Source of the DNA: Nanobdellota archaeon
Lineage (GTDB): Archaea; Nanobdellota; Nanobdellia; Woesearchaeales; UBA9642
Direction: 5' to 3'
Assembly (NCBI GenBank): GCA_021813435.1
Contig: JAKAKR010000013.1
Coordinates: 1-64,000 of the forward strand
DNA: 64,000 nucleotides
The position numbers and the translations under genes are program-made. Of the stretch, positions 22,101-31,354 are shown piece after piece. The notes beneath the pieces are model-generated. The model saw nothing but the letters and a program-made list of their open reading frames with translations, was not told where the DNA came from and made no database searches. How positions within the stretch are numbered: position 1 is the stretch's first letter; the number at the start of each line of letters is the position of its first letter.

Positions 22101-23820
22101 AGTTGAGCCCAAGGCTGCTGGGCGTCGCGTTATCTTCAGTCGTCAGTACGAGTTTCTTGATGGTTTTCGTCAACATATTTCCTGCAGTATCAGTAAAATT
22201 GAATTGTACTACTGCAGTATTTGCCTTGCCGGCGGTTATTGCATTTACTTTCCATGTGCAATTAAACGTATTCATGACTGTCTTGACACATACCCCTGTT
22301 TCAGTGCTGTTCTTGATAGTATCAAAATATGCCGTGGCATTGATCTCATCACTGACTGTATCCGTAATGGTTGCAACAACCGTCAGATCGTTTCCGACAA
22401 CAAGCAGGTTTGCATTCGGTTGATAACTTGATAACCAGGAATCGTTGACAAATACTGGCTTATCATTATCGCAGTAGACAGTTGATGATATTGGCGCGAT
22501 TGGGTTTCCGCTATCGTCCCTGCTTTCAGGCGCAAGAGAGAGTTGGTACGTATTGCCGCTGGTGCACATAAAGTATGCGCGATCAGTCATGCACATGCCG
22601 CCAGTACAGTTCCACGCCTGATACCGCTGATTGTTGATGAGAAACCATACCTGCTTTGCATTGAAATTATTTTTGGTCAGTGTGACTGAGAATCCGTTGA
22701 TTCCGCTTTTTACAAAGCATTTCTGGTTGGAATCGCAATGATCAGTCTGGATGAGTGATGCCTGCGGAGTCACATTGTCAATAGTCAATGGAGGCGCAAG
22801 GGACGCAATCCCTTGGTTTCCTGACGCATCAATTGCAGTGATTGTGATATTTCCTATAGTGTTTGATACACGCAGGGGCTGACCTGCAAGCATACAGGAA
22901 TATTTCTGCGCAGTATCATTAAATGTGCAGGAGCTTACCGGAACATCGCGTTTCTGGAGCAGATAGGATTGTGCAGGATTATTATTCAGTCCTGAAAGAT
23001 CGACACTGATTGCTGAAAGATTCGCCTCAGCGACATCAAAGGAGAGATCTACAAGGACAACGACATTTGCCCCGATGGTCTGCAATGGCACTCCATTGAC
23101 TGATAATGCAATACCACTTATCTGTGGCGGGGTCACGTCAAATGTTGCATTGGATGGAGTTGTGGTCTTGTGATTTCCGACCTTGTCATAGACATCAACA
23201 AAGAATTCTTTTGTTCCTGATGATGCGATAGAAAGTATTGCAGTGCCGGTTTGCGTGCATCCTGTTCCTGAAGGCGTGATGGTATTGACGAGATCGCTTC
23301 CCCAGTGCACGTCGATATGATCGATCCCTGAACAACGGGCTGCGTCATTATTAAATCCTGTATCTGTTGTCGTGTAGAAGAGTGTGACATTGCCGTTTAC
23401 TGATTGGAGCGTTGTGGTGGTAGTGCCGATGCTGTTATCAACAGTGATGGTCTTCGTATCGCTCTGCCCGGGCAGCGTGCTATTGACAATGTATGTTGCT
23501 GTTGGCGTCGATACACTATCAGTGATCGTGCAGATGCAGTTAGCGTAGGATTGCGCAGGAGTGCACGCACAATTTGCAGGCGCATTATTGATGAAGAGCG
23601 TCTCATTGGTTGTTGAGATGTTGAATGTGAGTGTGTCGTTTGTTGCGCGATAATCCTGCACGTTTCCGCTACCGGAAATGCTGCTGATGATGACGAATGC
23701 AGAGACGCTGGTCATGCTGATGAGTAGAAATAATAGTGGCAGAAACAACAATAAGAATGCATACCGATAATATGTTTGTCTCACAACTCTGTTCTTCAAA
23801 CCAACACCCTCACACCCCAA
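19138..23820 (-). CDS. Giant (1560 aa) surface protein (paralogue of 11734-16632)
   Basis: N-terminal TM, Ig-like regions, C-terminal CWPAVIYNVNKWRQTECNYLYCLKTTSLRGTDISTCDK…TCMIV matching the paralogue. Confidence 0.75.
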   Translation of the reverse strand: MGCEGVGLKNRVVRQTYYRYAFLLLFLPLLFLLISMTSVSAFVIISSISGSGNVQDYRATNDTLTFNISTTNETLFINNAPANCACTPAQSYANCICTITDSVSTPTATYIVNSTLPGQSDTKTITVDNSIGTTTTTLQSVNGNVTLFYTTTDTGFNNDAARCSGIDHIDVHWGSDLVNTITPSGTGCTQTGTAILSIASSGTKEFFVDVYDKVGNHKTTTPSNATFDVTPPQISGIALSVNGVPLQTIGANVVVLVDLSFDVAEANLSAISVDLSGLNNNPAQSYLLQKRDVPVSSCTFNDTAQKYSCMLAGQPLRVSNTIGNITITAIDASGNQGIASLAPPLTIDNVTPQASLIQTDHCDSNQKCFVKSGINGFSVTLTKNNFNAKQVWFLINNQRYQAWNCTGGMCMTDRAYFMCTSGNTYQLSLAPESRDDSGNPIAPISSTVYCDNDKPVFVNDSWLSSYQPNANLLVVGNDLTVVATITDTVSDEINATAYFDTIKNSTETGVCVKTVMNTFNCTWKVNAITAGKANTAVVQFNFTDTAGNMLTKTIKKLVLTTEDNATPSSLGLNFDPNSIVPQSINRIALDLAMRNGLDFFAHASYTITARKPSVKPQVLYQSINPSQCIIVGSDGYSDTNQVFSSIVIADPYAQIGTVNRIDYTFNTALDATYINKITNDFKIVCNISAVVKEGNTVYTNPQILQIEVPFTLRNAALPNPGQEIADKIKAQQNNFFVKDLAFLSTLDKLAGTLQTLCQFHSLLDAGKFLGNSIAVAGNIVSGVGIPIGQGMTGTGMSIFINFEKISQCFYNPIDTPVNSYTQYEKLQQPTDLNAQKSGLFSSSNQGIMLSPNVSMCGSLIKKACELASCSVAGEMQKRQVMYTLEDAFDFSNTSKGITRNLNLSNPRNSIVAALQQQCWPAVIYNVNKWRQTECNYLYCLKTTSLRGTDISTCDKVKSTQTCMIVVGEVMDLPMLPIKYLRNLADNIREVANNIGPLAANTLASKTICSDYNFDNFGNSPVYLNAAQGKGQLPPTWKIYACQIPIQIANVIDGARRSTQAQYFRYQALPDMCKEADCINPNNPNNAACTIQQSEWDQLSNNFNIPPSNYAQLDYKNMAAANSKYNRLNTLWNKYSLSPQFTGLQFTESEVNEFRQLLNLPDGDVIPPATDTNFKNRVKNELSVLQQEQLDAAQGVRTQINNKDSQSSTPINPYGLQMLYTQNIQRVDYLNSAINDLVNNAEKANPGNNDFTKNYVTAPTSFMQYLMDNDICSTKEECTNKWQNLIYKDGAVNINKAGLKQLQTQLNERKSYYQSEADRYTQIADAEQFGQVASVVFTALYAKGVFNFMTTDHWGMQWFDSAIKYLDTEQWKQSICNPDVIGVSGGTSSDESAISCQLGACQPVLTYAAERIKMERANTTQANSTYYIYTIVYYIGPIIFDRETDTLSYTVEFRGDHVVAKGYTRNKPVLHYGEVQQVQKAFANVNKFNKICIIFDEEYPPKTIGAKKEYCRDIRENSFNTGNPAVDAGVVPQNPALSPIGVDQYHVQTRTGANNEPGVLE

Positions 23821-23931
23821 TAGGAGTTTATGTACAAACCTTGACGATGCGATTTATAAATATTTCTCTTTTTAGAATTCCAGCGCACGATACATAAAAA
23901 GCAGGAATGAAGAACACAAAAAACCTATAAA

Positions 23932-26199
23932 TCAGCGCACTGCGCCGTGCGAGACCTTATCGACACTGATGCCGCCGGAAAGCGACACCAATTCTCGATC
24001 ATCACAAAAGACCGTCTTATTCTTGACAATGATCTTAGTCTGGAAGAATTCATCGATCTTGATTTTCGGGAGTGATTTGACTGTCTCGAGTAATGATTCG
24101 TTCACTTTCTGATCATTCCCACTTTGATAGATGTACTCCCCGATGTTTCCCTGCGGCAGTAAGAGTCCGACAACACCGTGTTCTTCAGCAGCAAGAAGCA
24201 TGCCATTGCTTTCGACTCCGCGCAGTTTTGCAGGTTCAAGATTTGTGACGACAATGATTTTTTTTCCGAGAAGTTCGTCCTCGCGATAGTAAGGCACAAG
24301 TCCTGAGACAATAGTGCGCTTCTCATCGCCAAGATCAATCTCCTCGATGTATAATTTTTCTGCGCTGGAATGTTTTTTTACATTGACGATCTCTGCAATG
24401 CGCAATTGAAGTTTATTGAATGGATTTTGGGCAAACACGCTTGACGGCGCTGCAGTTGATGGCACGGGTGCAGCAGTGGATTTTGCTGTTCCAGGATCTG
24501 CTATTCCGGTTTTTGCTTCTGTCGCTACTCCGGTCTTTGTTCCTGCAAATCGTTTCCGGAATTCGCTGATTTCCTTGTCCTCAATTTTCTTGAAGAGGAG
24601 TGCTGCAGTACCCATAGTGTGTCCTCCTGCAATAGAAAATGTTCCTAAATCATCCCATGAACCTGCATGGTGCTGCAATTGCTGCAGGATGCGTTGCGAG
24701 GCCTGTGGCATGTAGGGCGCAATGAGCAGTGCAAGATCTTTCACAAGATTTGCAAGCAGGTATAGGCATGCGGCTTTTCTCTTCTCATCTGGATTCTTCC
24801 AGGGCTCATTTTCCTGGAGATATTGGTTTCCGAATTTTCCGACCTGCATGATCTCGCGCAGCGCCTCCTTGATATTGATCTCGTCAAGTAATTGGGTGAT
24901 CCGGTGTTCTTTCGATCGGACTTCTTCCCAGAATGTCTTGTCGTTTTCATCCAATACGCCATGCGGAACTTTTGAATCATAGAACCGGTTAAGGAATGTG
25001 ATGGTCCGATTGACCAGGTTTCCGATGTTTGCAACGATCTCAGCGTTATTTTTTTTCTGGAAGTCATCCCAGGAGAATTCAGTATCAGTCTTCTCGGGCC
25101 TATTGACCATAAGGTAATACCTGAAGACATCAGGGCTGATTCCGGTCGCTATGGCGTCGTCGCCAAATACGCCGACGCTGCGGCTCTTGGAGAATTGCCC
25201 CTGTTCATAATTGAGGAATTCATTGACTGAGATGTCAGTCATGAGCGTATAATCATCCTTGGTTCCGATGAGAAATGATGGGAAGAGTATGGTGTGGAAT
25301 GGGATGTTGTCCTTGCCCATGAATTGGACGAGTCGCGTATGTTCTGGATTGAACCAGTAATCCTTCCAGTCCTTCTTATTTTCCTTAGTGATTCCGATGT
25401 ATCCGATTGGCGCGTCAAACCAGGAGTAGAATACTTTATCCTCAAATCCTTGCAATGGAACACTGATGCCCCATTTTAGGTCTCGCGTGATGCAGCGCTG
25501 CCGCAATCCTTCCTTGAGCCATGCATGGGTCATTGTCCGCGCATTGTCAGACCAATTCTTGTCGACACGCATAATCCAATCACGGAGTGCGGGTTCAAGC
25601 TTTGGCAGGTCAATGAATAAGTGCGTCGTCTTTTTGATGACTGGAGTGTTCTTGCAGATCTTGCATTTCGGATTGACCAGTTCATGTGCGTTGAGCAGTG
25701 TTCCGCATTGCTCGCATTGGTCCCCGCGGGCATGCTCATAATTGCATTTAGGGCAGGTCCCTTCCACATAGCGGTCTGCAAGGAATCGCGCGTCCTTCTC
25801 ACAGTATAATTGTTCAAGAGTATCCTTAGCGATATAGCCGTTCTTATGTAATTTGTTGAAGATATCGATGGTGACTTCAGCATTGTCCTTGCTGCTGGTC
25901 CTGCCGTAGCAGTCGAAATCACACTTGAACCAATCATAGATCTCTTTGTGGATCTTTGCGTATTTGTCACAAAGTTCCTTTGGTGTGAGTCCTTCTTCAA
26001 GAGCCTTTGTTTCTGAAGTCGTTCCATGCTCGTCTGTACCGAGGACTGAGATCACGTTTGCTTTCTTTAGCCGAAGAAATCGCGTATAGACATCTGCGCT
26101 GATGACGCAGACAAGATTGCCCAAGTGCGGAACATTGTTTACATACGGAAGCGCAGATGTGACAATGATCTTCTTACCAGTCGCAGTGTGCGTTGTCAT
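23932..26199 (-). CDS. metG: Methionyl-tRNA synthetase with C-terminal tRNA-binding (Trbp111-like) domain
   Basis: SALPYVNNVPHLGNLVC, GTDEHGTTSE, CxxC zinc knuckles, C-terminal LQLRIAEIVNVKKHSSAEKLYIEEIDLGDEKRTIVSGL. Confidence 0.95.
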   Translation of the reverse strand: MTTHTATGKKIIVTSALPYVNNVPHLGNLVCVISADVYTRFLRLKKANVISVLGTDEHGTTSETKALEEGLTPKELCDKYAKIHKEIYDWFKCDFDCYGRTSSKDNAEVTIDIFNKLHKNGYIAKDTLEQLYCEKDARFLADRYVEGTCPKCNYEHARGDQCEQCGTLLNAHELVNPKCKICKNTPVIKKTTHLFIDLPKLEPALRDWIMRVDKNWSDNARTMTHAWLKEGLRQRCITRDLKWGISVPLQGFEDKVFYSWFDAPIGYIGITKENKKDWKDYWFNPEHTRLVQFMGKDNIPFHTILFPSFLIGTKDDYTLMTDISVNEFLNYEQGQFSKSRSVGVFGDDAIATGISPDVFRYYLMVNRPEKTDTEFSWDDFQKKNNAEIVANIGNLVNRTITFLNRFYDSKVPHGVLDENDKTFWEEVRSKEHRITQLLDEINIKEALREIMQVGKFGNQYLQENEPWKNPDEKRKAACLYLLANLVKDLALLIAPYMPQASQRILQQLQHHAGSWDDLGTFSIAGGHTMGTAALLFKKIEDKEISEFRKRFAGTKTGVATEAKTGIADPGTAKSTAAPVPSTAAPSSVFAQNPFNKLQLRIAEIVNVKKHSSAEKLYIEEIDLGDEKRTIVSGLVPYYREDELLGKKIIVVTNLEPAKLRGVESNGMLLAAEEHGVVGLLLPQGNIGEYIYQSGNDQKVNESLLETVKSLPKIKIDEFFQTKIIVKNKTVFCDDRELVSLSGGISVDKVSHGAVR

Positions 26200-26251
26200 G
26201 TCCTAATGGATGAGATGGGAGTTTATAAATATTTAGAAAATCAATGGTTAA

Positions 26252-26707
26252 TCACTTATTCTTTCTTTTTTTGAGACCAATAGAATTAACAGATTCTTTC
26301 ATATGATTAAATTTGGTCTCTGCACGTATTCCATAAATCAATAATAGTACTGAGAATGTAATCATTCCATAAGCCATGCCTGTCTTTAGAGGGTCAGTAA
26401 GATCTGTTACTAATAAAACAAGACCAGAAACCAACAAGCCATATCCAACACTTTTCGAGAAATCCACAGAAAATCTCCACATATCATACACATTAGTCTG
26501 TATGTCTGGAGCCATGGACCATTTAACTAAAAAGAACATCGCTACAATAAAAAAAACTACAACCATAAACGGACTTAATTGAACAAAAATATTTTTCGTG
26601 TCATGAATAATAGATTTTAACAAAAATATACCAACAGTTAAAACCATAAAAACCCAAAACAAAATATTATAAATAAAAGATTTTCGCATTGTTTTATTCG
26701 TCATCAT
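26252..26707 (-). CDS. Small membrane protein
   Basis: Four hydrophobic segments. Confidence 0.5.
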   Translation of the reverse strand: MMTNKTMRKSFIYNILFWVFMVLTVGIFLLKSIIHDTKNIFVQLSPFMVVVFFIVAMFFLVKWSMAPDIQTNVYDMWRFSVDFSKSVGYGLLVSGLVLLVTDLTDPLKTGMAYGMITFSVLLLIYGIRAETKFNHMKESVNSIGLKKRKNK

Positions 26708-27146
26708 CCATGTCTTCAGCGTCTTCGCCTTTCTTTGATTTTTTCTTGATGACTTTCATCTTCTTGGTGATGTCGATGTTTTCCTTGCATTTTTCGCACT
26801 GGAATCGCAGAGTCTTTACGCCCATGACTGATTTGCGCTTGAACGGCATCTGCACTTGTCCCTTGAATTGGCATTTCGGGCAGGTATAGTCGATATTTGC
26901 CGTAAGTTTTTCCTCATAGGATGTTTTTTCCTCAGTATAATTGCATGCAGGGCAGACATATTCTTTTGCGCGGATCTGGATTTTTCCTTCAGGTCCTTTG
27001 GGCTTTCCCATGAATGCTTTCTTGCATTTAGGGCATTTTTCCCGAAAGACCCAGCAGCGCGCAAATCCAGTATAATTTTCCCCGATTGCGCGATTCGTGA
27101 AATAGATGCATTCATCCATTGATTGTGGTTCGACTAATTTTACCAT
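26694..27146 (-). CDS. Multi zinc-ribbon protein
   Basis: Repeated CPKC/CPAC/CPKC/CEKC motifs, acidic tail. Confidence 0.65.
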   Translation of the reverse strand: MVKLVEPQSMDECIYFTNRAIGENYTGFARCWVFREKCPKCKKAFMGKPKGPEGKIQIRAKEYVCPACNYTEEKTSYEEKLTANIDYTCPKCQFKGQVQMPFKRKSVMGVKTLRFQCEKCKENIDITKKMKVIKKKSKKGEDAEDMDDDE

Positions 27147-27173
27147 GCATTACACCTCGTTAAATAGTAGTTA

Positions 27174-27770
27174 TTATCCTCCTCTGATAAATCCGACAAT
27201 GCCCTGCTGGATGAAATCCACTGCAAGGGCTGCAAGGAGGAGCCCCAGCACCTTTGAGAGTATCTCGATGATTTCTGAGCCGAGCCATTTATGCACATGA
27301 TGCGCAAATTTGAGGATAAAGAATGATACGATAATCACTGCAAGGGCTGCAAGTCCGGGAACAATATACCCATAATTTTTTGAGAGGATGATAATAGTCG
27401 TGAGTGCTCCGGGTCCTGAGAGGAGTGGTGTTCCGATAAGGATTGCCGCAGATTTCGTGTGCTCGGCCTTACTTGCATAATCAATTGCAAGAACAGTTGT
27501 TACGCCCATGATCAGAAGGATTATTCCGCCGGCTATCATGAATCCGTTGAAGCTGATTCCCAGCATGTTCAGCAGGTATAATCCTGAGAAGAGAAAGATG
27601 ACAAGAAGCCCTGCGGCAACAAGGATAGCAGTCCAGATGGACTTGTTAGATTCTTTTGCAGTCATGTTCTTTGAGATTGTGATGAAATAGACTGCGCTCA
27701 CAAAGGGATCAATGATGATGAATAATGTGATGAATGATTTGATGAATTCAGACCAGAGCATGCGCCTCAC
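27174..27770 (-). CDS. MarC-family membrane protein
   Basis: IIDPFVSAVYFITISKNMTAKE…GGIILLIMGV…GTPLLSGPGALTTIIILS. Confidence 0.85.
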   Translation of the reverse strand: MRRMLWSEFIKSFITLFIIIDPFVSAVYFITISKNMTAKESNKSIWTAILVAAGLLVIFLFSGLYLLNMLGISFNGFMIAGGIILLIMGVTTVLAIDYASKAEHTKSAAILIGTPLLSGPGALTTIIILSKNYGYIVPGLAALAVIIVSFFILKFAHHVHKWLGSEIIEILSKVLGLLLAALAVDFIQQGIVGFIRGG

Positions 27771-27773
27771 CTA

Positions 27774-28628
27774 CTAATCGGAACTTTCGGTTACAATAAT
27801 ATGATAATGTGCGGAATTTTTAAATGTAATCCTTTTCACTTCAATGCTGACGGCATTTTGCATGACCTTGATATAATTAGGGCAGTCCACTGTGTCAAGA
27901 TTATTCTGCGCGCAGTATGCGTGGATTGCTGCTTTTTCATCCGGCGTTGAATATGCGATGGTGACATTAATGCCGATCGCGTGCGGGTGAAGTATATTGT
28001 ACGCTGAAAGGTCGTGCATGATTTTTGCGCGCGTCTTCTGGTAGGCTTCGCGTTTTTCTGCAAGTGTTGCAATCGCTGCTGCAAGTGCAGTATAATAATT
28101 TGGCATGCGCGAAATAGTGATAGGTGAATGGGTCAGTTCAGGAATGGGTTCTGTTGTTGCAAGAAATCCGCCAAATCCAGTTGCAAGAGGCTTATCATAG
28201 CGGGTGCTGCAGACAATGTAGTCGCCGATTGCAGCGTCCGGTGTTCCAATACATGCGCATGCATCATTGATAAAAAAAGCGCCTGCTTTTTTACAGAGTG
28301 CAAAAATTTCTTCAAGCGGCTCGCGCACAAAGTATCCTCCATATGCATTGATGAGAACAATATCTTTTGCGCGGATAATGCCGGAAAGTTGCGCAGGGTC
28401 GATCAGTGAATCAGTTGTTGCGATAGGGATGATCTCAAGCCCATGTTTTAAGGGAAGTTTCTGGTAGGAGAACCAACCGCCAGAATCCGGGATGAGTACA
28501 CGCAAAGCGCCGTGATTTTTGAAATAGCCAAGAAGATAATTGATTGCCGCATCGCAGCGGTCAAAAAAATAGACTGCATCTTTGCCGGTCAATTCCTGCA
28601 CTGCACTGCGCGCTCCTGATTCATCCAT
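27774..28628 (-). CDS. DegT/fold-type-I-like PLP-dependent enzyme (short form)
   Basis: AGAFFINDACACIGTPDAAIGDYIVCSTRYDKPLATGFGGFL resembles the PLP-binding region. Confidence 0.5.
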   Translation of the reverse strand: MDESGARSAVQELTGKDAVYFFDRCDAAINYLLGYFKNHGALRVLIPDSGGWFSYQKLPLKHGLEIIPIATTDSLIDPAQLSGIIRAKDIVLINAYGGYFVREPLEEIFALCKKAGAFFINDACACIGTPDAAIGDYIVCSTRYDKPLATGFGGFLATTEPIPELTHSPITISRMPNYYTALAAAIATLAEKREAYQKTRAKIMHDLSAYNILHPHAIGINVTIAYSTPDEKAAIHAYCAQNNLDTVDCPNYIKVMQNAVSIEVKRITFKNSAHYHIIVTESSD

Positions 28629-28702
28629 GATAATGCAAATAATTTCTTATTAATAAAGTTATGCAATACATTTATAAACAATCTGAAACTTTTATGCAAC
28701 AC

Positions 28703-28828
28703 GCAGGGGTAGCAAAGCCTGGTCAAATGCGCAGGACTTAAGCGACACGAAACGTGATACTTGAGCGATTGTGCTCCGAGAAATCCTGTCACTTAGTGTG
28801 TTCGAGGGTTCGAATCCCTTCCCCTGCA
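28703..28828 (+). tRNA. tRNA-Leu(TAA) with intron in the anticodon loop
   Basis: Acceptor GCAGGGG/CCCCTGC, anticodon stem CAGGA/TCCTG with CTTAAG…A loop, T-arm GAGGGTTCGAATCCCTT; no encoded CCA. Confidence 0.85.
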
Positions 28829-28984
28829 AATTTTTACAAAAAATTTGATAAAAAGTGAGGGTTCAACATCGTTGAAGCCCTCATGCCAGAGGAAGGTTCC
28901 CGAACGAAAGCGAGGAAACCTTCCCCTGCAGTTTTTTACATAATCACAAACAATATAAATCATTCCTATACCCACTTTAGTATT

Positions 28985-29076
28985 GCCTCTGTAGCATAGT
29001 AGCCATTGCGGCTGCCTAGTAATGCAGCAATGCATCAGAAAGCAGCAGGTCGAGGGTGCAATTCCCTCCAGAGGCT
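28985..29076 (+). tRNA. tRNA with probable ~19-nt intron; isoacceptor not resolved
   Basis: Acceptor GCCTCTG/CAGAGGC, T-arm GAGGGTGCAATTCCCTC, anticodon stem GCTGC/GCAGC enclosing a 26-nt loop. Confidence 0.65.
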
Positions 29077-29161
29077 TTCTCACCAGAACATAAAAGAACA
29101 TCGCAGAACTACTTCTCGATTAAACCGCAATCTTTATATTAACGCATACCGAGAGGAAGTT

Positions 29162-29899
29162 ATGGCTGAATCAAAACCGTTCTTGGGTAAATTTGCGCTT
29201 GTGACCGGGGCGAGCCGGGGTATTGGCAAAGCAGTAGCACTTGAACTTGCAAAAAAAGGCGCGACAGTTATTGTCCATTACCACACGCATTCTTCAGATG
29301 CAACTTGCAAAGAGATTACAAAACATAGCAGCAAGTCATATGCGATAAAAGCAAATCTTGCAAGCGAGCAGGAACGCCGTAATCTAAAAAAATCTGTGAA
29401 GAAGATAACAGGCCGCGTCGATATTCTGGTGAATAATGCAGGAATTTTTGATGAGACAGACGGGGCTGATACATCAGCTGAGACGCTCAATAATCTTTTT
29501 GCGCTCCATGCGGTTGCAGTAGCAAGAATATGCGCATTGTTTAAGCCGATACTTTCAAAAGATGCGTCCATCATCAATATTTCCTCTATTCACGGGATCA
29601 TAGCAAGGCCACACGCCATGGCATATAGCGCAAGTAAAGCCGCAACACATGCTATAACACAGAGTTTGGCGCAAGCATACGCGCCTATCAGGGTGAACAC
29701 TGTGTCTCCAGGCCCTGTGGAAACAGATATGTGGGGCAATGATCAAAGATTGATACGTGCTGTTTCTAAAGATATTCTATTGAAAAGATTCGGAAAACCA
29801 GAAGAGGTCGCAAAAGTCGTTGCGTTTTTGGCTTCGTCGGATGCAAGCTATATGACTGGCGCGAATATTGTTGTTGACGGTGGAACTCTTCTGAGATAA
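29162..29899 (+). CDS. Short-chain dehydrogenase/reductase (FabG-like)
   Basis: GASRGIGKAVA, NNAG, YSASKAA, SPGPVETDMW, ASYMTGANIVVDGG. Confidence 0.93.
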   Translation: MAESKPFLGKFALVTGASRGIGKAVALELAKKGATVIVHYHTHSSDATCKEITKHSSKSYAIKANLASEQERRNLKKSVKKITGRVDILVNNAGIFDETDGADTSAETLNNLFALHAVAVARICALFKPILSKDASIINISSIHGIIARPHAMAYSASKAATHAITQSLAQAYAPIRVNTVSPGPVETDMWGNDQRLIRAVSKDILLKRFGKPEEVAKVVAFLASSDASYMTGANIVVDGGTLLR

Positions 29900-29944
29900 C
29901 AGTGATTCAAAACATTTAAATACAACCATTCGTTAGTAGAGAAC

Positions 29945-30172
29945 ATGGAGGATCATACGAATAATCATCGTAAATTCATCATCCTGATGATTGTTTTGCT
30001 TATTGTCTTTGCGATCATTTTTCTTCTTGCATTTGCAGGTCTGCAGACCAAGCGTGCGCTTTTTGGCATCGAAGGGCTGCCTGTGGAATTTGAGAATTGG
30101 CTTATCATGATCCTCTCGCTTGGGTCCATTATCAAAATCGTCTGGGAATTATTCAATTATAAGAAACAGTAG
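29945..30172 (+). CDS. Small membrane protein
   Basis: Two TM segments, preceded by an archaeal TATA-like sequence. Confidence 0.45.
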   Translation: MEDHTNNHRKFIILMIVLLIVFAIIFLLAFAGLQTKRALFGIEGLPVEFENWLIMILSLGSIIKIVWELFNYKKQ

Positions 30173-30203
30173 ATTTTTATATGAGCAGTTCTTGCTAAAG
30201 CGT

Positions 30204-30554
30204 ATGTTCACGTCCTATAAACAGGTCATTCTGGTCAGAAAAGATTTGAAGCTTCCTGCAGGAAAACTTGCAGCGCAGGTTGCGCACGCCTCTGTTGAGG
30301 CAGTTCATCGCTCAGATAAAGACATGGTTAAGAAATGGCGCGCAGAGGGCATGAAAAAAGTCGTACTCAAAGTAAATGATCTCAAGGGATTACAAGAACA
30401 TAATCAACGCGCAAAAGATTTAGGCATAATCACTGCACTTATTACTGATGCAGGATTAACCTGCGTTCCACCAGGCACAACCACCTGTCTCGCTATTGGT
30501 CCTGCAAAAGAAGAGGATATCGACGAGATTACCGGCAATTTATCCATGCTCTAA
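30204..30554 (+). CDS. pth2: Peptidyl-tRNA hydrolase, archaeal type
   Basis: VLVRKDLKLPAGKLAAQVAHASVEAV…DAGLTCVPPGTTTCLAIGP. Confidence 0.93.
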   Translation: MFTSYKQVILVRKDLKLPAGKLAAQVAHASVEAVHRSDKDMVKKWRAEGMKKVVLKVNDLKGLQEHNQRAKDLGIITALITDAGLTCVPPGTTTCLAIGPAKEEDIDEITGNLSML

Positions 30555-31087
30555 ATGTCGGAAATGCTCCATTTTTTCTGGAAATAGTGTGTTAAGTTAT
30601 ATACAATCTAATTACTATAATTCAGGGCAACAATATTTAAATAGTTCGGTATCTATAGTAATGGTATATTGGAGGGTGATAGTAAAAGTAATATTAGTAA
30701 ACTAGCCTTACGGCTATGTGACTACAAGATTCGACAAGAACTCTGCTACTCCAGAAAAGGGAACATGGAGTTCAAAAATAAAACCAATCATAACACTATT
30801 CTCTTAGACTACACCATCTACATCCTTATCAGTATCACTCTGCTTGCTTCAATGTTTTTCATGTTCAAACTATAGATCGAGGTCCAAAAAGGAATGAAAC
30901 AGACATACGGAGGTGAATGTATGATTAAGGATTTTTGGACAGAAGACGATCTTGAGGACTTGGAGATAGATGATAATTGATGAAACACAGAAAAGAATTT
31001 ATCACCAAAGAGTATAGTATCGTCTGCTGGAGTTAAAACATAAATTTAAATAGTGTTCTAGATACATGTATCCATGGGGGTTTACGC

Positions 31088-31228
31088 ATGTATAATGAAG
31101 AAATAGATGAAAAAGATGAATGGCTCTTTGATGAAGTCACCGGTTCAAAGCGCAAGCCGGCAATGAACGTTCTGAACAAGCAAAAATTGTCCAAGTATGA
31201 ATTGGACGAATTATTCAGCGAAGAATAA
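31088..31228 (+). CDS. Acidic microprotein MYNEEIDEKDEWLFDEVTGSKRKPAMNVLNKQKLSKYELDELFSEE
   Basis: Short ORF preceded by a TATA-like AAATTTAAATAG; not in the supplied track. Confidence 0.35.
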   Translation: MYNEEIDEKDEWLFDEVTGSKRKPAMNVLNKQKLSKYELDELFSEE

Positions 31229-31354
31229 ATCTGACAAATTCTAAATCTAAACAAGAGATCATTCCTGAAATGACTAATCAATAGACTTGATAGATCAAAA
31301 CAATAAACCGCAAATTTTAAATACTCTCCTCTTATCTTCCCAGAAGGGTGTACC

